This document shows, piece by piece, positions 1-10,400 of a stretch of 64,000 bases of DNA (position 1 is the first letter of the stretch; each line of letters begins with the position of its first letter). The stretch spans positions 12,879,271 through 12,943,270 of the forward strand of contig OY992834.1 in assembly GCA_963921425.1 (NCBI GenBank), read 5' to 3'. Below the pieces are notes generated by a model. It saw nothing but the letters and a program-made list of their open reading frames with translations. It had not been told where the DNA came from and ran no database searches. The position numbers were made by a program, and so were the translations under genes. Source of the DNA: Dryas octopetala. Lineage: Eukaryota; Streptophyta; Magnoliopsida; Rosales; Rosaceae.

Positions 1-574
1 TATCAGTTGGCTTCAATAAACCATCAGGGGAAGTAGTAAGCCACCTGTCCGACCATACCTGGATCGATCTGCCATTATGCACCTGCCAACGAGCCCCTTT
101 ATCAATGATATCTCTACCGGCCATGAGGCTACTCCATGCCCAAGAAGCTCTGGACCCTATCTTAGCCATTAGAAAATCCATATCAGAGAAATAACGGGCT
201 TTAAGGATACGAGCCCATAGGGCATTTGGGTTCTTGATCACTCTCCAACATTGTTTTGCCAGTAAAGCTTTATTAAAGCTTTCCAAGTCTCTAAAGCCCA
301 TACCTCCAACATTTTTGGCAGTGCAAAGTTTTGTCCATGACAACCAATGAATCTTACCGCCAGTATCATTATGACCCCACCAGAACTTGGCCAAAGCCGA
401 GTTGACATCTCTGCATAAGGAGGAAGGGAGTAAGAAACATGACATAGGGTACGTAGGGACAGCCGTAGCCACTGCTTTGATTAACACTTCACGCCCTGCT
501 TGTGAGAGAGAGCATTGCTTCCATCCTTCAATCTTTTTAAGCACACGATCTTTTATGTACGACAGGGCCTTCAT
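1..574 (-). mobile_element. LINE (non-LTR retrotransposon) fragment, C-terminal part of the reverse transcriptase ORF
   Basis: The minus strand is open from about 574 to the window edge and reads as the region behind the reverse-transcriptase core of a plant L1-type LINE. Visible landmarks in order are 'KDRVLKKIEGWKQCSLSQAG', 'VPTYPMSCFLLPSS', 'KFWWGH', the hallmark 'GGMGFRDLESFNKALLAKQ', then 'WRVIKNPNALWARILKARYF' and 'SIQVWSDRWL', which leads into the zinc-binding/RNase H end. No frame break is seen in this piece. It continues beyond base 1 and stops sharply near 566-574, where the sequence becomes a repeat shared with 57.9 kb, so the upstream endonuclease and RT core are missing. It is a 5'-truncated or recombined copy, not a host gene. 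Confidence 0.8.
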
Positions 575-990
575 TTCTTAAGTTTGACTTGGCTCTTATG
601 GTTGAATGCACGTGATGAGGTCTAGTGTTCCAAAGATTCCATCTCCAAATTCCAACTCACAAAAGAAATTTTTTAAAAAATGTAGAGGAAAATATAAAGA
701 AAGACTCATGAGAGATGAAAAGATAATAAAATACTGATAAATTGAGAGTGCGATAGTAGAATACTAGAATACAAACGAAGACTCAGATGTGAAAAAAAAA
801 AAATAAAAAACATATTGTTGAGGGTGTGTATTTTCATTACTTAGGGGTATATTGAGCAAATTCGGTGGTTCAAATAGAACCACGTACCCATATGGGCCAA
901 ATCATATGAGTTGATGGGAGGTGCAGCCTTGCTACTGAATTTCCATCAAGAGGGTATCGAGTTTGGTATTGATAAGGGGTTCCTTCTTCT
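566..990 (+). repeat. Left copy of a segment repeated at 57885-58290
   Basis: From 'gggccttcatttcttaag' onward this stretch follows 57885-58290 almost base for base, including 'ttgacttggctcttatgg', 'gatgaggtctagtgttcc' and 'catcaagagggtatcgag'. The repeat marks the left edge of a segmental duplication linking the NLR1 upstream region to the NLR4 upstream region. At 566 it abuts the LINE fragment across a short shared string, and the same string occurs at about 60046. Confidence 0.75.
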
Positions 991-1145
991 GTTGGTGGAA
1001 ACTAACTCATTGGAGGCTACTCGTCTTATTAATTCATCTGGATGAGGGGGTTCTAGTGGATGAGGAAGAGACTCTTGGCCAAGGGTGTTAGCTAGGGACA
1101 TTGTTTCTGGGCAACGAGAGTGTAACATGGTTGCCTAATATTTAG
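905..1145 (+). pseudogene. RNase H-like (RVT_3-type) domain fragment
   Basis: The plus strand gives 'ALLLNFHQEGIEFGIDKG', then 'LLLLVETNSLEATRLINS', then after a disturbed stretch 'LVDE' and a 'RECNMVA'-like string. This order (alpha-helical 'EG.E.A...G', 'V.T.SLEA..LINS', 'LV.E', 'ReCN.vAH.la') is that of the plant RNase H-like domain found at the ends of LINEs and in domesticated single-domain genes. No complete frame exists. The matching copy at 58240 keeps only the first part. It is probably a LINE tail relic. Confidence 0.45.
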
Positions 1146-1212
1146 TCCCTAATTAGCTAGGGACATTGCATGCTTACAAACTCTAAAGCCTAATTATATC
1201 ACATATATTCTT

Positions 1213-1919
1213 GGGAAACAGCTACCACTAGCACCTTTGCATGTCTTTTTTACAATTTAACACTGCACTGTTTGGAATTACATAATTAGCAGTGGTGTTC
1301 AACTTGTCCTTGGTTGCTATACTGTCCTTGAGCAAAACAGGAATACCATGAAGCTTAGGCAATGTTGTTTTGGTGGGTTCACATTCACTGCGTTCTTTCT
1401 CAGCTGCATCAGCTTGGGATAACGCATCTGGGTTCACCTCCAAGACTCCCCTGAGGTCCTTATTGAGGGTTTGAATCTTGTCCAGATAGAACTGAACGAC
1501 TTGCCTCGAGGTCAGAGTATTTAGATGGAAAGCAAGCTGGAGATCATCAACAGTGGCTTCTTCGATTAGGGTTTTGGGTGTTGGGGTTTCATACCCATTT
1601 ACTAGATTGCCCAGAAGAATTAGAAGCAAAAAGGACAAGACAGAAAAATCTTAGTCTCAGTGATGAATTGGTAGCCATGGATGGAATGGACAAAACATGG
1701 CTGGAGGTGGGTTGTGTGGGGGAGGTGGAGGTGTATTTTTTTCCTTTTTTTTTTTTTTTTGGGTTTTTGTGGGTATGAAAATGACATTGTGGTGGTTTGG
1801 GGAAAAGGCAAAGGGCATTTGGGACTTTTTTCGTCCAAATAGTGCTATTTCTGTAATTCCAAACAGTGCAGTAAATTTGTAAAAAAGACATGCAAAGGTG
1901 ATAGTAGTAGCTGTTTCCC
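1213..1919. mobile_element. Pack-MULE-like non-autonomous element with about 78-bp terminal inverted repeats
   Basis: The sequence at 1213-1290 is the reverse complement of 1843-1919 with only a few differences and a 2-base gap. Both ends begin GGGAAACAGCTAC and share 'CACCTTTGCATGTCTTTTTT'. Long terminal inverted repeats, a GGG-type end and about 700 bp length fit a Mutator-like element. The interior is a piece of an amidase gene, as in Pack-MULEs. A clean target duplication is not obvious: 'acatatat' lies next to both ends (1201, 1921) but is low-complexity and not flush with the left end. The same right terminus, cut short, occurs at about 61757-61791, so the element predates the segmental duplication. 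Confidence 0.65.
1288..1678 (-). pseudogene. Amidase N-terminal gene fragment inside the Pack-MULE-like element
   Basis: The minus strand begins 'MATNSSLRLRFFC', a likely signal-peptide start, shifts frame, and continues 'LSFLLLILLGNLVNGYE', then 'TLIEEATVDDLQLAFHLNTL', 'SRQVVQFYLDKI', 'VLEVNPDALSQADAAEKER' and 'LHGIPVLLKDSIATKDKLNT'. This matches the N-terminus of plant amidases of the At4g34880 type, including the amidase-signature 'GIPVLLKD' with its catalytic lysine. Homology stops within 'KLNTTA', exactly where the left inverted repeat begins, so only about the first 110 residues were captured. With one frame break and no serine nucleophile region it cannot be an active enzyme. It has no neighbours of related function. 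Confidence 0.7.
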
Positions 1920-1978
1920 TACATATATATTTTTTTTCAACCAATATATTAAAACAAAAAGTAATCCACATATATGGT

Positions 1979-2225
1979 TATTGGAAGGTACCTTACTGTA
2001 CTGGTTAGGTAGTTGTGTTCTACTGTTTGTATTGACAATCAGTCATAGCTGTATAGTTGTAAATCAGTCATAGCTGTATGGCTTTAAGTATGGGCTGGCC
2101 TTAAGTATGGGCTTCCCTTTTTTCCCGTTACCTGCTGTGTCTTCATGTATCTTCATGTATTTAGTCTGGTTCCCTTGTAATCAATCAATACAATCAATAC
2201 ACAAACTGTGTTTACATTTTCTACA
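1979..2225 (+). repeat. 5' LTR of Copia element 1
   Basis: 247 bp, flush with target duplication ATGGT on its left and the primer-binding site on its right. It contains tandem short repeats ('cagtcatagctgtat' twice, 'taagtatgggct' twice, 'cttcatgtat' twice). Confidence 0.93.
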
Positions 2226-2293
2226 TGGTATCAGAGCCTGATCCATAATAGGCCTGTCCTTGTTTCTTTTTCCTCTCTTCATTCTATTCTTGA

Positions 2294-5200
2294 ATGGCAG
2301 AGGCAGAGGGTAATCCCTTCGGTTCTGAGGCCGAGATCTCTCTCGTTCCTTCTACAAGTGTTCATGAAGCTGATGTCAACCCAAACCAGCGATTATGTTC
2401 TGTGCTGCTGAATGAATTCAACTATCTTCCATGGTCCAGAGCTATTACTCTTGCTCTTGGAGGAAGGTCCAAGCTTGGGTATGTCAATGGAAATTTAAAG
2501 GTTCCTGAAACTTCTTCTCCTTTATATGAAGTCTGGTTGTGTAAGGATCAACTTGTGATGTCATGGCTTCTCAACTCCATGGAATCCAAGGTTGCTGAAA
2601 TTTTCAGTTTCTCTGAGTCATCTCGTCATCTCTGGGAAGCAGTTAAAGAAATGTATGGTAATCAAAACAACTCAGCTCGTGTATTTCAGCTTAAGAGGGA
2701 TATTGCTAGTCTCCAACAAGCAGGAAAATCTTTTGTCCAGCATCTTGGTAGCATGAAAAGTATGTGGAACGAGCTTGATATGTATCGACCACACACTGCT
2801 GATTCAACTGAGTTGTTAAAAAGAGGTGAAGAAGATAAGATTTTTCAACTATTGGCAAGCTTAGGTTCTGAATATGAGGATCTTCGCAGTCACATCTTGA
2901 TGAGCACTGATCTTCCATCACTTTCAAATGTCTGCACTACTATTCAGCGTGAAGAGGTGCGTAAAAAGGTTATGAATATGGAAACCAGGGCCAGTGTCTC
3001 TGAAGCTAGAGCATTTTTGATCAACACCAAGCAGCCTGAAGACAAGGTGTACAGAGGCAAAAGACCAGATCTGAAATGCACATATTGTAACTCTGTTGGC
3101 CATGTAAAAGATCGATGCTGGAATCTACATCCTGAATTGAAACCCAAGTTTTCAAAAGACTATAAAGGTTTCCAGAAAGGTCCTCAAAATCACATTCACA
3201 AAGCAAATCATGCTGCTGCTATTTCTACTGATGGACTGTTAAATTTCACTGCAAACCCTGCTACCTTAATCAATGAGTTTGCAGCTTATCTCCAACAAAA
3301 GAAAAAAGGAGATTCTAAAATTGAAGGGATGACTGGTGCTTGCATGAATAATGACAATTCCACTGCACTTCTTGGTAAATTTACAGGATTCTTAGCAGAA
3401 GCTGAAGGTATATCTCATGATGAGATTCCAGGTATCTTGAATGCTTTCTCAACTGCTCTTAATGTTAGTCTCATGCATGATTTTTGGATTATAGATTCAG
3501 GTGCCACTGATCACATGACAAATCAAACCACAAATTTATATGATTTTGAGACATTATCCCAACCATCTCAAGTTTCTGTTGCCAATGGTAGAGATGTTCC
3601 AGTTATAGGTCGAGGGAAGATAAAACTTATCTCTGAAAATGTTGAGTCCACAGCTTTATATGTTCCATCTTTTCCCTTTCAACTGCTGTCTGTTGGAAAA
3701 ATTACAAACTCTCTAAATTGCCTTGCAATTTTCTCTCCTCATAATGTTGTTTTTCAGGATCTAGTCACCAAGAAGCTGATTGGTGAAGGTTTCTACCTAA
3801 ATGGATTGTATTACTTGTCAAAAGATTTTAAAGCTCCAAAAGGGTTTCAAGTCAGTTCCAGTTTAGCTCAAGATCATCAGTTGTGGCATCAACGTCTAGC
3901 ACATCCATCTAAACCTGTTTTGTCCACTTTATTTCCCAGTTTATGTAAAACATCTCTCAACTGTGAAACTTGTCATTTGTCCAAATTTGCTAGACTTCCT
4001 TTTGATTCTTCTATGTCTAGAGCTAGTAAACTTTTTGAAGTTGTACACTCTGATGTTTGGGGTCCTGCACCTCTAGAATCCTTTGATGGTTACAAGTATT
4101 TTGTGACTTTTGTTGATGATTTTTCTAGAATCACCTGGTTGTATCTATTGAAATTCAAAAGTGAAGTTATGACTGTTTTCAAAGATTTTCATAATATTGT
4201 CATGAATCAATTCTCATCTCAAATTCATACTCTAAGATCAGATAATGGCACTGAATACATGTCCAATATCATGTCACAATACCTGAGCACACATGGCATT
4301 ATGCATCAAACAAGTTGTGTAGGTACCCCCCAACAAAATGGGATAGCTGAGAGGAAAAATAGGGATCTACTTGAAAAAACCAGAGCCCTTATGTTCCAAA
4401 TGAATGTTCCAAAAAAATTTTGGTCTCAAGGGGTACTTACTGCCACCTATCTCATAAACAGACTGCCAAGTCGTGTTCTGCAGTCAAAAACACCTTATGA
4501 GGTCATGAAGGGTGGGAAAGTCAATCTGTCTCATCTAAGGATTTTTGGATGTACATGTTTTGTTCACATACAAGCACTTCACCGAGACAAGCTGGATCCT
4601 AAGTCTGTTAAGTGTGTTTTTATGGGGTATTCTTCAACTCAAAAGGGATACAAATGCTACAATCCCAGTACTAGGAAGCTTCTTGTTTCAAGAGATGTCA
4701 GGTTTGATGAAACCACACCATATTTCAACAAGCCATCAGAGTCAACCATTCAGGGGGAGAATTTCTTTGATTTTTTCCCTTTGCCAAATCCAGCTGCAAG
4801 CCATGATGATTTTCCTTCAGTGTCTATCAATACCAATGTCTCTGTTCCTAACAATGATGATCTGATAGCTGAAGAAGAGGTAGAAGCTTCAGATGCACAA
4901 GTGCAAACCAATGACGCCTCCATCTCAACTGAAGTTGCTGAACCTGACATACCTTCAGCTCCACCTAGAAGAAATCCTCCTCGTGATCGACGTCCACCAT
5001 TGAGGATGCAAGAGTATGTGACTTACACTGCCAGGTATCCAGTTGCTAATTTCATAAATTACAGCAAAGTGTCATCCTCTCATGCAGCTTTCCTTAGTAA
5101 GATATCAAATGAAAGTGAGCCAAAAAACTTTCACGAGGCTAAACTTCAAGATGTATGGCGAAACGCTATGCAAGAAGAACTACAAGCATTAGATGCAAAT

Positions 5201-6652
5201 AAAACTTGGAGTATTGTCAGTCTTCCAAAAGGAAAAAAGGTGGTCGGCAGCAAGTGGGTTTATAAAATAAAGTTTAACTCTGATGGTTCGATTGAAAGAC
5301 ACAAGGCAAGATTGGTGGCTCGCGGTTTTACTCAAACATTTGGAGTTGATTATAAGGAGACATTTGCTCCAGTTGCCAAAATGAACACAGTGAGGGTTCT
5401 CTTGTCTATTGCTGTTAATCATAAGTGGCCCTTGTATCAAATGGATGTAAAAAATGCGTTTTTGCAAGGGGATCTGGAAGAAGAAGTATACATGCAACTT
5501 CCTCCTGGTCATCCACAAGAAACTGATTCTACCATGGTGTGCAAACTCCACAAGTCCATTTATGGATTGAAACAATCTCCTCGTGCCTGGTATGCTAAGT
5601 TAAGCTCAGTCCTAGAAGCTGTTGGTTTCAAAAGAAGCAATGCTGATTCATCTCTCTTTGTTCGTAATGGCACAGCTGGAAGATTGGTTGTTCTCATCTA
5701 TGTAGATGATCTTATCATCACAGGTGATAATGTTGATGAAATTGTCACTCTTAAGCATTCTCTTCATCAAAAGTTTGCAATTAAAGACTTAGGAGTGTTG
5801 AAGTATTTTCTTGGGATTGAGATGGCAGCATCTAGTAAGGGATTGTTTTTGAATCAAAGGAAATATATCATTGATCTGCTTCAAGAAGCTGAGATGATGG
5901 ATAGCAAACCAGTTAGAACTCCTCTTGACAGTAAGCTAAAGTTAACCTTGGAAGGACAGCCAGTCAGCGACATCAGTTATTATCAAAGATTAGTTGGCAA
6001 GCTTATTTATTTGACTATTACAAGACCTGATATTACATATGCAGTGAGCCTCGTAAGTCAATTTATGCATGCCCCCACTGTGAGACACTTACAGACTGTC
6101 AAAAGAATTCTCAGGTATCTCAAGGGTTCTATTGGGCGAGGAATTCTCTTGAAGAGAAATGGTCACACTCAAATTATGGGTTTCACTGATGCTGATTGGG
6201 CAGGGAACCATCTTGATAGAAAATCAACCACAGGCTACTGCACTTTCGTTGGAGGAAACCTTGTCACTTGGAAAAGCAAGAAGCAAAATGTCATTGCTCG
6301 CTCAAGTGCTGAAGCTGAGTACAGGGCGATGGCTTCCACTGCCTGTGAACTTATATGGCTAAAAGGTCTCCTTTCTGATTTGGGGTTCCTAGAGTCTCAG
6401 CCTATGTATCTCTATTGTGACAATCAAGCAGCTATGCACATTGCTTCCAATCCAGTGTTCCATGAAAGAACAAAGCACATTGAAGTTGACTGTCACTATG
6501 TTCGTGAGCAGGTTCAATCAAAAATAATTCAAACTGCTTATACTCGCAGTCATGATCAGCTGGCAGATATCTTCACAAAGTCTTTAGCCTCATCTCAGTT
6601 TCAACGACTTCTTTCCAAGCTTGGATCAATCAATATACTTGATCCCGCTTGA
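2294..6652 (+). CDS. Copia element 1 gag-pol polyprotein (1452 aa)
   Basis: This single frame encodes, in order: a GAG region with UBN2-type retrotransposon-gag features (about 40-230); a CCHC zinc knuckle 'CTYCNSVGHVKDRC' (about 260); the aspartic protease active site 'DSGATDH' (about 400); integrase with an HHCC zinc site ('HQRLAHPS', 'CETCHLSKF') and DDE core ('HSDVWGP', 'RSDNGTEY'); the Copia RT domain with 'YVDDLIITG'; and the RNase H 'SSAEAEYRAMA' region. The int-before-RT order defines Ty1/Copia. It looks whole and is treated here as a retroelement relic, not a host gene. It lies about 0.8 kb upstream of NLR1 in the same orientation. Confidence 0.93.
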   Translation: MAEAEGNPFGSEAEISLVPSTSVHEADVNPNQRLCSVLLNEFNYLPWSRAITLALGGRSKLGYVNGNLKVPETSSPLYEVWLCKDQLVMSWLLNSMESKVAEIFSFSESSRHLWEAVKEMYGNQNNSARVFQLKRDIASLQQAGKSFVQHLGSMKSMWNELDMYRPHTADSTELLKRGEEDKIFQLLASLGSEYEDLRSHILMSTDLPSLSNVCTTIQREEVRKKVMNMETRASVSEARAFLINTKQPEDKVYRGKRPDLKCTYCNSVGHVKDRCWNLHPELKPKFSKDYKGFQKGPQNHIHKANHAAAISTDGLLNFTANPATLINEFAAYLQQKKKGDSKIEGMTGACMNNDNSTALLGKFTGFLAEAEGISHDEIPGILNAFSTALNVSLMHDFWIIDSGATDHMTNQTTNLYDFETLSQPSQVSVANGRDVPVIGRGKIKLISENVESTALYVPSFPFQLLSVGKITNSLNCLAIFSPHNVVFQDLVTKKLIGEGFYLNGLYYLSKDFKAPKGFQVSSSLAQDHQLWHQRLAHPSKPVLSTLFPSLCKTSLNCETCHLSKFARLPFDSSMSRASKLFEVVHSDVWGPAPLESFDGYKYFVTFVDDFSRITWLYLLKFKSEVMTVFKDFHNIVMNQFSSQIHTLRSDNGTEYMSNIMSQYLSTHGIMHQTSCVGTPQQNGIAERKNRDLLEKTRALMFQMNVPKKFWSQGVLTATYLINRLPSRVLQSKTPYEVMKGGKVNLSHLRIFGCTCFVHIQALHRDKLDPKSVKCVFMGYSSTQKGYKCYNPSTRKLLVSRDVRFDETTPYFNKPSESTIQGENFFDFFPLPNPAASHDDFPSVSINTNVSVPNNDDLIAEEEVEASDAQVQTNDASISTEVAEPDIPSAPPRRNPPRDRRPPLRMQEYVTYTARYPVANFINYSKVSSSHAAFLSKISNESEPKNFHEAKLQDVWRNAMQEELQALDANKTWSIVSLPKGKKVVGSKWVYKIKFNSDGSIERHKARLVARGFTQTFGVDYKETFAPVAKMNTVRVLLSIAVNHKWPLYQMDVKNAFLQGDLEEEVYMQLPPGHPQETDSTMVCKLHKSIYGLKQSPRAWYAKLSSVLEAVGFKRSNADSSLFVRNGTAGRLVVLIYVDDLIITGDNVDEIVTLKHSLHQKFAIKDLGVLKYFLGIEMAASSKGLFLNQRKYIIDLLQEAEMMDSKPVRTPLDSKLKLTLEGQPVSDISYYQRLVGKLIYLTITRPDITYAVSLVSQFMHAPTVRHLQTVKRILRYLKGSIGRGILLKRNGHTQIMGFTDADWAGNHLDRKSTTGYCTFVGGNLVTWKSKKQNVIARSSAEAEYRAMASTACELIWLKGLLSDLGFLESQPMYLYCDNQAAMHIASNPVFHERTKHIEVDCHYVREQVQSKIIQTAYTRSHDQLADIFTKSLASSQFQRLLSKLGSINILDPA

Positions 6653-6659
6653 GGGGGAG

Positions 6660-6906
6660 TATTGGAAGGTACCTTACTGTACTGGTTAGGTAGTTGTGTT
6701 CTACTGTTTGTATTGACAATCAGTCATAGCTGTATAGTTGTAAATCAGTCATAGCTGTATGGCTTTAAGTATGGGCTGGCCTTAAGTATGGGCTTCCCTT
6801 TTTTCCCGTTACCTGCTGTGTCTTCATGTATCTTCATGTATTTAGTCTGGTTCCCTTGTAATCAATCAATACAATCAATACACAAACTGTGTTTACATTT
6901 TCTACA
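6660..6906 (+). repeat. 3' LTR of Copia element 1
   Basis: 247 bp, matching 1979-2225 without visible difference. It is preceded by the polypurine tract and followed by the target duplication ATGGT. Confidence 0.93.
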
Positions 6907-7429
6907 ATGGTGCATGTTAGTGTATTTTATATACGGTGCCCCGTTGCCATTTGAAGTATTATTTTGATGCATACGGGTATCTTAAGGAATATCTTAAAGA
7001 TTAAAGGCTTAATTAACTCAATCAACTAACAAAAAACAAAACTAAAGGCTAGACAAATACCATGTGCTTGTGCCTAGATGACGGTGCATAGATAGAAGAG
7101 CCACACAATATTTAATTTTAATTGAATTTTGACAGCAGATTGGACTAATTAATCTCCATGTGATATTGTGATGCAAGTTGAACAAGTGGGAAATTTGATT
7201 CACTAAATTATTATTACAAAAATTGATTAGTGGAGCATTAGCTGTATAGATCAAATTAATTTAAAGGATTTGCAAAAGGTAGCGATCGACTTGGTTGACG
7301 GGACTTCATATATAAACGGGGAAGAGAAAACTGAAGACACTTTAATTCTACCTCCACTGCTGGTAACAACATTTCTATCAATCTCAAAAACTGAAGGATA
7401 AAAAAGAAGCAGCTAGAACATCAGAGAAT
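6907..7429 (+). promoter_or_regulatory. NLR1 upstream region, TATA box and 5' leader (copy of 61846-62401)
   Basis: From the edge of Copia 1 to the NLR1 start the sequence parallels the NLR4 upstream region closely. A TATA-like 'catatataaac' lies at 7308-7318, about 115 bases before the ATG. A 'ttggttgacgggactt' string just upstream (7291-7306) contains the TTGAC core of WRKY-bound W-boxes and is conserved before NLR4. The leader 'ctacctccactgctggtaac' is shared by NLR1, NLR3 and NLR4. Copia 1 separates this region from its original upstream DNA, leaving about 500 bp of native promoter. Promoter activity is inferred. Confidence 0.55.
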
Positions 7430-10400
7430 ATGGCTGAGGCTGTTGTTGCAATTGTGGCTGAAGGGATCAAGCCTTTGGGAGAGTTCATCTTGCAGCAAGC
7501 CAAGTTCTTTAGTGGAGTCAGCGGTCAAGTTGAGCTTGCACAGATGGAGCTACAATTGGTGCTGAGCTTCCTGAAAGATGCAGATGCAAGGCAAGCAGAC
7601 AGTGAAGTTGTACGCACTTGTGTTGCAAATATTAGAGATGCTGCTTATGATTTGGACGATGTCATTCAAACTTTTTACTTGAAAGTGACTTCCAAGAAGG
7701 GAGGAAGTGTGATGATTGTTCTGAAAAGGTTTGCTTGCATCCCGAGAGAAGCATTTTATCTCAGTAAGATTGGATCTCAAATTGAGACCATTACCACCAA
7801 ACTGTCGAAGTTGAGGTCAAATTTGCAAAGTTATGACATAAGGGAAACAAGGGGGAGTGGAGGTGCCACTTCTTTTGAGAGGCAACAAGAGCGAAGGCTA
7901 ACTTATCCTCATATTGTTGAACCCAATGTTGTTGGGTTAGAGGATGACGTAAAAATATTGTCTATGCAGTTGAGGAAAGAAGAAAAATGTCTCCGAGTGG
8001 TTTCTATTTGGGGAATGGGGGGTTCCGGAAAGACCACTCTTGCAAAACAAGTTTACTGTGATGATCAAGTTAAGCGTCATTTTGATTGTTTTGCATGGGT
8101 GTGTATATCTCAACAATGTCATGGAAGAACTGTCTTGGAAGAAATTCTTGTTAAACTAATTTCTGCTACCAAAGATCAAAGGGAAGAAATTGCAAAAATG
8201 AAGAAGGATGAAATAGCAGAGAAGCTTTGTATTACCTTACGAGAAATGAAATGTTTAGTGGTCCTCGATGACATTTGGACCCTTGATGCGTGGAACTCTT
8301 TAAAAGTTGGATTTCCAATCAATGGGGAATCAGAGAGTCGGATATTGCTTACCACTCGCAAAAGAGAAGTAGTTTCTCATGCAACTGAAGAAAATGGTTT
8401 CCTCCACCAACCCCGGCCACTGAATGAAAGTGAAAGTTTTGAACTTTTTGAGAAGATAACAAACATTAGAAGGGATTCTGCAGGTATTTTCTCATCCAAG
8501 CTTTTTGTTAATTAACATCTTTACTTTCTTATTTATATATTGAGCCTAAATAGCACTATCACATTCCATTTAGCATTACATTTGTAATTAAGGAAAAAAA
8601 ATTTCTTTGGAATATATTTTATAGAAAATTAGGATTAAATACTAATAGTTTTTAAGCAAAGGCAGTATGACACTATTTATTTATTTATTTATTTACCATG
8701 TTCAGAGGAGGCTTAGGTTTAGGGTTTCAATATTTTCTGATTAATTGAATAAGACCACTAAAAGTGGTTTATATACATGGGCCTATAACTAAAATACAGG
8801 AATTAATAAATCACCTAATTAATTCTAATAATTACACAATAATCACACGTGTTGACTCACACCAACACTCCCCCTCAAGTTGGTGCATATATATCGCACA
8901 TGCCCAACTTGTCTAGTGAGTCCAAAAACACCCGATTTGCCACAGCCTTGGTCAACACATCTGCAAGCTGATCTTCGGACTTCACAAATGGAAAGTTAAT
9001 AATCTTCGCTTCAAGTTTCTCTTTGATGAAGTGTCGATCAATCTCAATGTGTTTTGTTCTATCATGCTGAACAGGATTATGTGTTATATCAATAGCAGAT
9101 TTGTTATCACAAAACAAGTCCATAGGTTTGGTGGGTGGACATCCTAAATCAGTCAATAAATGTCTCAACCACAAAAGTTCGACTACTCCAAGTGCCATAC
9201 CTCTGTATTCAGCCTCTGCACTCGACCTAGATACAACTGATTGCTTCTTACTTCTCCAAGTCACCAAATTTCCTCCTACAAAGGTAAAATAGCCTGAGGT
9301 AGACCTTCTATCATCTGCTGAACCTCCCCAGTCTGCATCAGAAAAACCTTCAACATTTACATGACCATGATTAGCAAACAACAATCCTTTACCAGGTGCA
9401 GATTTTAGATACTGTAAAATTCGCTCCACAGCATCCATATGAGGTTTGCACGGGGCATGCATAAACTGGCTTACTACACTAACCGCATAAGCAATGTCAG
9501 GTCTAGTGTGAGACAAATATATCAATCTTCCAACAAGTCTCTGATATCGCCCCTTATCTGCAGGCAAAGCCCCCAAACACTCAAAAAGTCTATGATTTTG
9601 CTCCATAGGAGTGACAGCTGGCTTACACCCAAGCATACCAGTTTCAGACAACAAGTCTAAAACATATTTCCTTTGAGATATGAATATGCCATGTTTAGAC
9701 CGAGCCACTTCTATCCCAAGAAAGAACTTCAAGTCCCCTAGCTGTTTCATTTCAAACTCTTGAGACAAGTACCTCTGCAAATTAGAGATTTCCTCATAAT
9801 CATCTCCAGTCATAACCATATCATCAACGTAAATAATAAGAGCAGTAATCTTCCTCCCCCTTTTCTTTAGGAACAAAGTGTGATCAAAATTACTCTGCCG
9901 ATAACCATAGTTCTTCATCGCACGGGTGAATCTCCCAAACCAGGCTCTTGGAGATTGTTTAAGACCATATAAAGACTTTTTCAGTCTACACACCAATCTT
10001 GTATTATCAAACTCTGGTATACCTGGAGGAGGATCCATGTATACTTCTTCAGTCAAATCACCATGGAGAAAAGCATTCTTTACATCAAACTGAAGAAGTG
10101 GCCAATCTTTGTTAGCAGCCAAAGACAACAAAACCCGTACTGTGTTTAACTTGGCCACTGGAGCAAACGTCTCCAAGTAGTCTATGCCATAGGACTGTGT
10201 ATACCCCTTTGCTACCAACCTTGCCTTATACCTTTCAACTGATCCATCAGCTTTGTGTTTGACTGCAAACACCCATCTGCATCCAACTGTCTTCTTCCCC
10301 TTAGGTAGAGAAACCAACTCCCAGGTTGAATTCTTCTGTAATGCCGCCATTTCTTCAGCCATAGCTTTGGTCCATCTAGAATCTGCAAGAGCATCCTGCA

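Larger units (their letters stand above)
1979..6906 (+). mobile_element. Ty1/Copia LTR retrotransposon, whole-looking, young
   Basis: Two 247-bp LTRs (1979-2225 and 6660-6906) start TATTGG and end CTACA, and look identical by eye. A tRNA-iMet primer-binding site 'TGGTATCAGAGC' follows the 5' LTR and a 'GAGGGGGAG' polypurine tract precedes the 3' LTR. The 5-bp target duplication ATGGT lies at 1974-1978 and 6907-6911. The related locus at 61846-61850 carries a single ATGGT in otherwise matching sequence, which is the unoccupied site. The element therefore entered after the segmental duplication. One long reading frame fills the interior. Apparent LTR identity points to very recent insertion. 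Confidence 0.95.

Noticed and set aside
1201-1929. 'acatatat' on both sides of the Pack-MULE-like element as its target duplication
   Set aside because: It is AT dinucleotide-like and is not flush with the left end, so chance similarity cannot be excluded.
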